In this document: piece after piece, positions 57,447 through 64,000 of the stretch
Position numbering within the stretch: the first letter of the stretch is position 1
Layout of the letters: every line of letters starts with the position of its first letter
Assembly: GCF_003263785.1 (NCBI RefSeq)
Contig: NZ_JYJK01000078.1
Location: 1 to 64,000 of the forward strand
Length of the DNA stretch: 64,000 nucleotides
Direction: 5' to 3'
Origin: Vibrio variabilis
GTDB taxonomy: Bacteria; Pseudomonadota; Gammaproteobacteria; Enterobacterales; Vibrionaceae
Translations under genes and position numbers: made by a program
The notes under the pieces: generated by a model
The model's database searches: none
The model's input: only the letters and a program-made list of their open reading frames with translations
What the model was told of the DNA's origin: nothing

Positions 57447-57480
57447 AAAAGAATTCTCAGTATTAAGGTGATAAGCCAAC

Positions 57481-59118
57481 ATGTTCTCAGTTAGCGATCT
57501 TGTAACAATGCTCGGTGGTCAAGCCAACATCACGCGTGTGTTATACCCCAACAAACAGTTGGTGATTGAAGTTAATGACCTAGCACTTATTCATGACTCT
57601 TTGCCACCCTATAGTTTAGAGGAGGTGCTGGGTAGGCCGCAGCTCACTTTTTCTATGCCTGAACATTTTGATGAGACGAGCTTGCTTGAGCTAGGTGCTG
57701 TGATTGCGGAGCAACAAAAGCTTCTTGCGGTCGATGCAAGTCAGCCAGCAGCTTGTGAACATCGCCCTACTTGGCACGTTTCGCCTCCGAGAGGGTTGTT
57801 GAATGATCCGAATGGCTTTATTTATCACCAAGGGCAATATCACCTTTTCTACCAGTGGTATCCACATGACTGTGTCCACAAAGACAAATACTGGGCGCAC
57901 CTGACGAGTCGTGATTTGGTCAATTGGGACTGGCAACCATTGGCACTGACACCGTCGGATTGGTTCGATAGTCACGGGGTATTCTCGGGGCATGCGCTGA
58001 GTCAGGGTGAACAGCTGATGCTGTTTTATACAGGTAACACTCGAATTGGTAATCAGCGAGATCGTCATACTACTCAGTGCTTGGCGGTCTCTGATGACGG
58101 TATCCATTTCAAAAAACTGGGCCCTGTTATTCCTGAGCTACCTGATGGCGTCACACCACATATTCGCGATCCAAAAATTGTTCGACATGGCGATCATTGG
58201 CTGATGTTACTCGGTGCGCAAACCACAGATCTCAAAGGTCGATTGGCTGTGTATCGTTCGCAGGATCTCCATAGCTGGGAGTTTGTGGCCTTGTGTGGCG
58301 ATGAGATGGGCGACTTTGGTTATATGTGGGAGTGTCCAGATCTGTTTGAACTCGGCGGCGAACATTTTGCTGTTGTTGGGCCGCAGGGCATTGAATCGGA
58401 GAGTGCGCTTCATACGATTCCTCATCATAACGGTTTTGCGAAAGCCCAGTTAGATATTGATGGCAAAATTACCTTGTCGGAATTTGGCAATCTCGATAAA
58501 GGTTTTGATTTTTACGCACCGCAAACCCTGTTAACCGCAGATGGCCGACGCGTCCTCTCTGGCTGGATGGGTCTTCCAGATGAAATCAACCATCCTTCGA
58601 CGGACAACGGTTGGTTGCACCAATTAACCGCGCTACGTGAACTGAGCAATAAAGATGGACGCTTGATCCAAATGCCAATTGCGGAGATCGAGAGCTTGTA
58701 TCAAGACAAGCAGTGGTTCACCCTCGATAACGAGCGCTATCAGCAACTCAACAACAAAGCGTTTGATATGAGTGTTGAGTTAGACTGGGGAAGTGAGCTG
58801 AGATTGCATGCTAAAGATGATCAGTATGTGTCGATTCGATTGGATGAAGCAACTCATACACTGCTTCTTGATAGAACACATACTTTGATTCGCGAAGGGG
58901 ATACTCAGCGTGAAGTGGCTTTAACCAGTGACAAAGTGGCATTGCGTATTTTATCCGATGAGTCTTCGCTTGAGATCTTTGTGAATGGTGGTGAGCAAGT
59001 TCTGACGAGCAGAGTGTTTACCGATAAAGATGCAACAACCATTGAGCTAATAAATGGCTTGGCAGACTTTGAGATTTTCCCACTTAATGCGGCAAGTGCT
59101 CCTTTCATCGTTAGCTAG
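57481..59118 (+). CDS. scrB: Sucrose-6-phosphate hydrolase (GH32)
   Basis: A 545-residue glycoside hydrolase family 32 enzyme that cleaves sucrose-6-phosphate into glucose-6-phosphate and fructose. The catalytic motifs are NDPNGFIYH at 108 (nucleophile Asp109), RDPKIV and ECPDLF (acid/base Glu). The C-terminal beta-sandwich ends near ATTIELINGLADFEIFPL. There is a roughly 95-residue N-terminal extension before the GH32 core. Fructokinase (scrK) is not adjacent. Confidence 0.92.
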   Translation: MFSVSDLVTMLGGQANITRVLYPNKQLVIEVNDLALIHDSLPPYSLEEVLGRPQLTFSMPEHFDETSLLELGAVIAEQQKLLAVDASQPAACEHRPTWHVSPPRGLLNDPNGFIYHQGQYHLFYQWYPHDCVHKDKYWAHLTSRDLVNWDWQPLALTPSDWFDSHGVFSGHALSQGEQLMLFYTGNTRIGNQRDRHTTQCLAVSDDGIHFKKLGPVIPELPDGVTPHIRDPKIVRHGDHWLMLLGAQTTDLKGRLAVYRSQDLHSWEFVALCGDEMGDFGYMWECPDLFELGGEHFAVVGPQGIESESALHTIPHHNGFAKAQLDIDGKITLSEFGNLDKGFDFYAPQTLLTADGRRVLSGWMGLPDEINHPSTDNGWLHQLTALRELSNKDGRLIQMPIAEIESLYQDKQWFTLDNERYQQLNNKAFDMSVELDWGSELRLHAKDDQYVSIRLDEATHTLLLDRTHTLIREGDTQREVALTSDKVALRILSDESSLEIFVNGGEQVLTSRVFTDKDATTIELINGLADFEIFPLNAASAPFIVS

Positions 59119-59137
59119 TTAGTGTCGCAATATATAA

Positions 59138-59171
59138 AAAGCCCTGAGCTGTCTTGACAGATCAGGGCTTT
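59138..59171. terminator. Bidirectional terminator
   Basis: AAAGCCCTGA (59138-59147) pairs with TCAGGGCTTT (59162-59171), separated by 14 nt, between the convergent scrB and HAD genes. Confidence 0.8.
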
Positions 59172-59184
59172 GTTATTTATGGGG

Positions 59185-59835
59185 TCACTGCTGTGATTTC
59201 AGTAGTTCTGTCACTTGGTTTAGGGACTCAAAGATATAGTCGGCACTTTCGGCAACATCTTGGTGTGGCGGGACAATATCGGGAATCATTGCCGCATGAC
59301 AACCTGCGGCTTTCCCTGAACGCATACCGTTATTTGAGTCTTCAAGTACTAAGCAATCTTGTGCTTCAAGTCCGAGCTTTCCATACGCCATGATGTAGCA
59401 ATCGGGTTGAGGCTTTCCATTGTCTACATCTTCTGCAGTGATAATAAGGTCAAACTGGCTAAGGTAGTCAGTATCACCAAAGTTCAGCTTGGTTTCTGGT
59501 AAGTGTGATGAGGTAACGAGAGCGATCTTGAGCTGTTGTGCCTTGGCTTCTGTAAATAAGTCATGAAACCCTTCTTTAAACGCAATACCTGTTTGGCGCG
59601 CTTCATGGTAATGGGCGTCTCGAATTGCTTTATAGTTGGTGAGGTTAAATCCCGAATCAAAGTGCTCTACAAGCATTCTTTCACAGTCAGGGTCTTGAAC
59701 ACCAATAAAGCCCTGATAGAACTCATCCGTTAACTCGTAACCCATCTTTGTCGCTGCATATTGCCAGCTCGCTTTATATACCGTCTCGGTATCAAAGATA
59801 AGTCCGTCCATATCGAACAGTAGTGCCTTGAACAT
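59185..59835 (-). CDS. HAD family sugar-phosphatase/phosphoglucomutase-like protein
   Basis: A 216-residue HAD hydrolase. The nucleophile motif is DMDGLIFDTE (residues 8-17). Motif II Ser/Thr is in ALVTSSHLPE, Lys in GKPQPDCY, and motif IV acids in LEDSNNGMRSG. The helical cap type is that of the DOG/beta-phosphoglucomutase-like subfamily. It is encoded beside the mannitol operon but transcribed away from it; a hexitol-phosphatase role is conceivable but not shown. Confidence 0.9.
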   Translation of the reverse strand: MFKALLFDMDGLIFDTETVYKASWQYAATKMGYELTDEFYQGFIGVQDPDCERMLVEHFDSGFNLTNYKAIRDAHYHEARQTGIAFKEGFHDLFTEAKAQQLKIALVTSSHLPETKLNFGDTDYLSQFDLIITAEDVDNGKPQPDCYIMAYGKLGLEAQDCLVLEDSNNGMRSGKAAGCHAAMIPDIVPPHQDVAESADYIFESLNQVTELLKSQQ

Positions 59836-60016
59836 TGTGATGTCCTCTTTATTTTCACGTTTTTTTAATCGCTCTACTTTGTCAGAAGTCTTGTGAAATT
59901 AAAACTTCAAAGATGTAATTTAATTACATTCCAATACTATTATGGTTAGTTGTTGTTCGGTTTGTAGTCTGAAATAGCTCCGTTGAATAGGTGTATGTGG
60001 AGTGATTTATCCATAA

Positions 60017-60032
60017 CGTGACCATGATCACT
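60017..60032. promoter_or_regulatory. CRP-like site upstream of mtlA
   Basis: CGTGACCATGATCACT is a 16-bp palindrome-like match to TGTGA-N6-TCACA, 271 bp before the mtlA start. Confidence 0.55.
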
Positions 60033-60134
60033 AACTATTTAGGGGTGTCTTTGAAGTAAAGTGTGATATTAATCAATGTTAGATGAGAGCTATTCTCATT
60101 TAAATTGCCGTGTAATTTATCAACGCTCAATTTA

Positions 60135-60150
60135 TGTGATCTAAATCACC
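60135..60150. promoter_or_regulatory. CRP-like site upstream of mtlA
   Basis: TGTGATCTAAATCACC matches the CRP consensus at nine of the ten half-site positions. It predicts cAMP-CRP activation of the mannitol operon. Confidence 0.65.
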
Positions 60151-60177
60151 ACTAAAAATGGTCGGTAGGCTCTTGTG

Positions 60178-60193
60178 CGTGACCGTGGTCACA
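60178..60193. promoter_or_regulatory. CRP-like site upstream of mtlA
   Basis: CGTGACCGTGGTCACA matches TGTGA-N6-TCACA except the first base and is palindromic through the spacer. Confidence 0.6.
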
Positions 60194-60302
60194 AAAAGTG
60201 ACGCTATGCTGACTTTTTGAAATCCTGTGTTACTTTTTAATGGACTTTTGAATAAACATTTTTGGTCCATTGGACACATATTCTAATAACGAGGATGACC
60301 TT

Positions 60303-62195
60303 ATGCTATCTCCTGAAGCAAAAATCAAAGTACAAAACTTTGGTCGTTTCCTCTCCAACATGGTGATGCCAAATATTGGTGCATTTATCGCTTGGGGTTT
60401 GATTACGGCACTATTTATTCCTACTGGTTGGATTCCAAATGAAACTCTAGCCGCAATGGTGGGTCCTATGATCACCTACCTTCTACCGCTACTTATCGGT
60501 TACACCGGTGGTAAAATGGTAGCAGGCGATCGCGGTGCTGTCGTTGGTGCAATCACCACAATGGGTGTGATTGTCGGTACAGACATCCCGATGTTCATGG
60601 GTGCAATGATTGTTGGTCCTCTTGGTGGTCTAGCGATCAAGAAGTTTGACCAAGCGGTTGAAGGTAAAGTGAAGAGCGGCTTCGAGATGTTGGTGAACAA
60701 CTTCTCTGCCGGTATCGTAGGTATGCTTTGTGCCATCCTTGCTTTCCTTGTGATTGGTCCTGCTGTAAAAGTGCTATCAACTGCGCTAGCAGCTGGTGTT
60801 GGCATGATGGTTAACGCAGGTCTTCTGCCTCTAACCTCTATCTTTGTTGAACCTGCGAAAATCCTATTCCTAAATAACGCAATCAACCACGGTATCTTCT
60901 CGCCACTAGGCATTCAACAAGCAGAAGAGATGGGTAAATCTATCTTCTTCTTGATTGAAGCAAACCCAGGTCCTGGTCTAGGTCTACTACTTGCTTACAT
61001 GTTCTTCGGTCGTGGCAACGCTAAGCAATCAGCACCGGGTGCAGCGATTATCCACTTCTTTGGTGGTATCCACGAAATTTACTTCCCATACGTATTGATG
61101 AACCCACGTCTAATCATTGCGGTTATCGCTGGTGGTATGACTGGTGTGTTCACACTAACCATGTTTGATGCAGGTCTAGTATCTCCAGCATCACCTGGTT
61201 CAATCTTTGCGGTACTACTGATGACACCTAAATCTTCTTTCATCGGTGTGATTCTATCAGTGATTGCTTCAGCAACGGTTACCTTCTTCGTAGCTTCGCT
61301 ACTAATGAAAACATCTAAGCAAGATGATGAAGAAGAGTCACTAGAGAAAGCAGCAAGCCAAATGGCAGACATGAAGGCAGCTTCTAAAGGTCAAGGCGGT
61401 GAACTAGACCTAGCAAAAGTACGCAAAATTATCGTTGCTTGTGACGCAGGTATGGGTTCAAGTGCAATGGGTGCAAGCATGCTTCGTAAAAAAGTAGAAG
61501 CGGCAGGCCTTGGCATTGAAGTGACTAACCTAGCGATTAACAACCTACCTGCTGGCGCTGACATTGTCATCACTCACAAAGACTTGACTGACCGTGCTCG
61601 TACTCACGCAGCAGATGCACACCACATTTCACTAGGCAACTTCCTAGACGGTGCCTTGTACGATGGTCTAGTAGCAGATTTAGTTAATGCACAACAAGCG
61701 GGTGCAGAGCCAAAAAAGCCTGAAGCACCAGCAGACACTAGCTCAAGCAATGAAGAAGGAACGCTTAAGCTATCAAATGAAAATATCTTCTTGGGCATGG
61801 AAGTGAAGACCAAAGAAGAAGTTATCAAGTTTGCTGGTGAGCAACTCGTAAAACTTGGTTATGTAGAACCGCAATATGTTGAAGGCATGTTGGCTCGTGA
61901 AGAGTTGGTTTCTACTTACCTAGGTGAGTCGATTGCAGTACCTCACGGCACTATTGAAGCAAAACAATTCGTTAAAAAGACAGGCATTGTGTTCTGTCAG
62001 TTCCCTGAAGGTGTTCAGTGGGGCGAAGACGAAGATGATGTCGCTAAGATGGTGATTGGTATCGCGGCGCAAGGTGATGAACATATTCAAGTTATCACGG
62101 CGATTACGAATTCACTTGATGACGACGAAGCTGTCGAATGTTTGAAGTCTACCACTGATGCTGAAGATGTCCTTCGCATCCTAAGTGGTAAGTAG
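60303..62195 (+). CDS. mtlA: PTS mannitol-specific EIICBA component
   Basis: A 630-residue mannitol permease/phosphotransferase from ATG 60303 (AACGAGG upstream). The order is EIIC membrane domain (residues about 1-345; starts MLSPEAKIKVQNFGRFLSNM, includes GGIHEIYFPYV), EIIB (KIIVACDAGMGSSAMGASML with the phospho-Cys near 380), an Ala/Pro/Ser linker, and EIIA (YLGESIAVPHGTIEAK with the active-site His about 550). Three CRP-like sites lie upstream. mtlD follows after a hairpin terminator. Confidence 0.96.
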   Translation: MLSPEAKIKVQNFGRFLSNMVMPNIGAFIAWGLITALFIPTGWIPNETLAAMVGPMITYLLPLLIGYTGGKMVAGDRGAVVGAITTMGVIVGTDIPMFMGAMIVGPLGGLAIKKFDQAVEGKVKSGFEMLVNNFSAGIVGMLCAILAFLVIGPAVKVLSTALAAGVGMMVNAGLLPLTSIFVEPAKILFLNNAINHGIFSPLGIQQAEEMGKSIFFLIEANPGPGLGLLLAYMFFGRGNAKQSAPGAAIIHFFGGIHEIYFPYVLMNPRLIIAVIAGGMTGVFTLTMFDAGLVSPASPGSIFAVLLMTPKSSFIGVILSVIASATVTFFVASLLMKTSKQDDEEESLEKAASQMADMKAASKGQGGELDLAKVRKIIVACDAGMGSSAMGASMLRKKVEAAGLGIEVTNLAINNLPAGADIVITHKDLTDRARTHAADAHHISLGNFLDGALYDGLVADLVNAQQAGAEPKKPEAPADTSSSNEEGTLKLSNENIFLGMEVKTKEEVIKFAGEQLVKLGYVEPQYVEGMLAREELVSTYLGESIAVPHGTIEAKQFVKKTGIVFCQFPEGVQWGEDEDDVAKMVIGIAAQGDEHIQVITAITNSLDDDEAVECLKSTTDAEDVLRILSGK

Positions 62196-62246
62196 CAGAA
62201 ATGGTGATGATCACCTTGGCTTTGAGTCATAGCTCCTAAGTGAAAC

Positions 62247-62279
62247 GAGACCAACAGCCCCCTTGTTGGTCTCATTTTT
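62247..62279 (+). terminator. Terminator between mtlA and mtlD
   Basis: GAGACCAACA (62247-62256) pairs with TGTTGGTCTC (62264-62273) around a 7-nt loop and is followed by ATTTTTG. This may reduce mtlD/mtlR expression relative to mtlA. Confidence 0.85.
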
Positions 62280-62326
62280 GATTTTTTCTTTTTCTTTTTT
62301 TAATGAGTTATTTAGGAAGACGTCTT

Positions 62327-63474
62327 ATGAAAGCATTACATTTTGGCGCAGGTAATATCGGTCGTGGCTTTATCGGAAAACTACTTGCAGATGCAGGCAT
62401 TCACGTAACATTTGCTGATGTCAACGAAACCGTAGTTAACGCTCTGATTGAACGTCAGTCCTACCCGGTAAAAATTGTTGGTGAAGATGTAGTAGTCGAA
62501 GAAGTGACAAACGTCACTGCAGTTAACTCGACCAGCAGCGACATTATCGACCTTATCGCTAACGTAGAGTTGGTTACGACAGCAGTCGGTCCGACAGTAT
62601 TGAAGATCATCTCTAAGTCTGTCGCACAAGGTATTGAAAAGCGCGCAGCGAATGGCAATACAGCGCCCCTTAACATCATGCATGCGAGAACATGGTACGC
62701 GGCACTAGCCAGCTAAAAGCGATGATTTTTGAGCACCTTTCAGACGATGTTCAAGCGTTTGCTGAGGCAAACATTGGCTTCGTTGATTCTGCAGTAGACC
62801 GTATCGTACCGCCGGCAGAAGAAGGTGAAACGGATCCACTAGCGGTAACGGTTGAAACGTTTAGCGAGTGGATCGTCGATCAAACTCAGTTTGTAGGTGA
62901 CATCCCGGCAATTAAAGGCATGGAATGCACTGATAACCTAATGGCATTCGTTGAGCGTAAACTTTTCACGCTTAACACAGGGCACCTGATCACAGCTTAC
63001 CTTGGTGTACTAGCGGGTCACGAAACCATTAAAGATTCTATTGAAGATGAAGCAATCCGTGCAGATGTCACTGCAGCAATGCAAGAGAGTGGTGAAGTAT
63101 TGATCCGTCGCTACGGTTTTGATGCGGATGCACACGCTAAATACATTCAAAAGATTCTAGGTCGTTTTGCAAACCCATACCTACGCGATGAAGTTGACCG
63201 TGTTGGTCGTCAGCCTATTCGTAAGCTAAGTCCACAAGATCGCTTGATTAAGCCTCTTAACGGTACGCTAGAATATGGATTGCCGAATGGTCATCTACTT
63301 AAAGGTATCGCTGCAGCATTCCTTTACAAAAACGACGATGACCCACAAGCGGTTGAGCTTCAAGCTATGTTTGCAGAACAAGGATTCGAAAAAACATTGG
63401 CTCACTATTCAGAGCTGAATGTTGACTCAGAAATTGTTACACTAGCGCACGAAGCGTATTTAGCGCTCAAATGA
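62327..63474 (+). CDS. mtlD: Mannitol-1-phosphate 5-dehydrogenase, frameshifted
   Basis: A 382-residue NAD-dependent enzyme when repaired, the E. coli length, oxidising mannitol-1-phosphate to fructose-6-phosphate. It begins [20 protein letters not shown] with the NAD-binding GxGxxG-like motif. As sequenced the frame runs off to a stop at 62716. Adding one C between 62677 and 62678 restores [20 protein letters not shown], including the family's ACEN motif. The C-terminal half is intact ([26 protein letters not shown]). ATG 62327 follows GGAAGA. Confidence 0.93.
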
Positions 63475-63485
63475 TTCAAGCTGTT

Positions 63486-63514
63486 GGTGCCACGCAAGTG
63501 GCACCCTTTGTTTT
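63486..63514 (+). terminator. Terminator-like hairpin between mtlD and mtlR
   Basis: GGTGCCAC pairs with GTGGCACC around GCAA and is followed by CTTTGTTTT. It lies 12 bp after the mtlD stop and 11 bp before mtlR. Confidence 0.75.
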
Positions 63515-63524
63515 AAGAGATGTT

Positions 63525-64000
63525 ATGCCACTGCACCCGCCCAATGAAACTGAACTATTAGAAGCTCTGTCCGAAGCTAAGGACGCGAGTGAGTGTCTTA
63601 TGGCCGCTTATGATGCTATAGACGACACTCTGGATACTCTTATCAATAGTATTTTTCATAAAGACGACTATGCAGTGAAGTATGTTGTCGATCCCCTTCT
63701 CACCAGTGATGGTCCTTTAGGTGACATTCTAGTTCGCGCTAAACTGCTCCTCGGTCTTGGCGTCATATCTAAAGAAGTGTTCGATGACATCGATATTTTT
63801 GTCACCTTGAGAGAGTGGACAAAGCACCAAGAAAACAAGGTCAGCTTTACTGAAGTCGACGTTTTATTCGAGCTGAATAAAATCAGTGCCATTCAAAAGA
63901 TGATGCCGATCGAATACGACGACAGTATGACCGCTGGCCTTGACGAAGTGATGCTGGAGATGTTTTTAGAGCGTCACTACCAACGAGTGAAATCTACCAT
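63525..64000 (+). CDS. mtlR: Mannitol operon repressor MtlR, 3' end outside window
   Basis: The frame is open from ATG 63525 to the window end (158 complete codons). It matches the MtlR/YggD fold family: DDTLDTLINSIFHKDDYAVK, LTSDGPLGDILVRAKLLLGLGV and a FVTLREWTKHQE helix. MtlR represses the mannitol operon in E. coli. The position after mtlD is the standard order. The first about 10 residues are not conserved. Confidence 0.9.
   Translation, partial: MPLHPPNETELLEALSEAKDASECLMAAYDAIDDTLDTLINSIFHKDDYAVKYVVDPLLTSDGPLGDILVRAKLLLGLGVISKEVFDDIDIFVTLREWTKHQENKVSFTEVDVLFELNKISAIQKMMPIEYDDSMTAGLDEVMLEMFLERHYQRVKST

Noticed and set aside
1..64000. CRISPR arrays, insertion sequences, integrases, tRNA or rRNA genes
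   Set aside because: None was seen; the tandem repeats present are too few and lack spacers, and no transposase or integrase motif occurs.

Overview
The window looks like a chromosome segment of a marine Vibrio. Supporting signs are a Qrr quorum-sensing small RNA with a sigma-54 promoter and LuxO-type sites, Vibrio-type proteins (a MaoP/DUF413 protein, a DUF3612-type regulator, a GGDEF protein very close to V. cholerae VCA0956), a mannitol operon mtlA-mtlD-mtlR, a sucrose PTS locus and a VasX-like type VI secretion effector. No rRNA, tRNA, CRISPR array, insertion sequence or integrase was seen.

Layout. 1-5.6 kb: a partial Na+/solute symporter, an AI-2E/PerM family protein, and a periplasmic binding protein paired with a chemoreceptor. 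5.7-6.5 kb: a small AT-richer island with an L,D-transpeptidase-fold protein lacking a signal peptide, overlapped by a gene for a predicted exported protein; it looks like an effector/immunity pair. 6.6-11.7 kb: an operon of NCS1 permease, DUF917 protein and HyuA-like hydantoinase, with a divergent LysR regulator. 11.7-15.7 kb: a second LysR gene, a Fur-box-controlled TonB receptor and an exported esterase. 15.7-21.8 kb: phosphohexomutase, a LysE exporter with divergent Lrp regulator, a zinc-ribbon protein, MaoP and an Ada-AlkA/Ogt alkylation repair operon. 21.9-24.6 kb: the qrr RNA, the DUF3612 regulator with three direct repeats at its promoter, and an unknown 190-residue protein. 24.6-32.5 kb: a diguanylate cyclase, then a flavin/light cluster (orphan NqrB, cryptochrome DASH, FeS photolyase-like protein, SDR, DUF2256), PhzF and a small acetyltransferase-like protein. 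32.5-37.4 kb: a secreted CBM6/thrombospondin-3/lyase-like protein, a lipase lipoprotein, a DUF3541-like protein and a small exported peptide. 37.5-48.8 kb: transporters (MFS, TSUP, EamA), SDR, YkuD L,D-transpeptidase, FadL-like porin, SgrR with a divergent 43-codon ORF, GNAT and SRPBCC proteins. 48.9-53.2 kb: the PAAR-VasX type effector and its membrane immunity protein. 53.4-64 kb: an NAPE-PLD-like hydrolase, scrA/scrR/scrB, a HAD phosphatase and the mtl operon, truncated in mtlR by the window end.

The most pervasive oddity is that 15 genes are broken by 17 small indels. Sixteen are explained by one missing base (usually G or C) and one by a missing dinucleotide. In each case restoring the bases rebuilds a continuous protein, of normal family length wherever the family length is known. 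This is far more than expected from biology and suggests consensus error in the assembly. The genes below are therefore annotated over their full reconstructed extents with the break stated.
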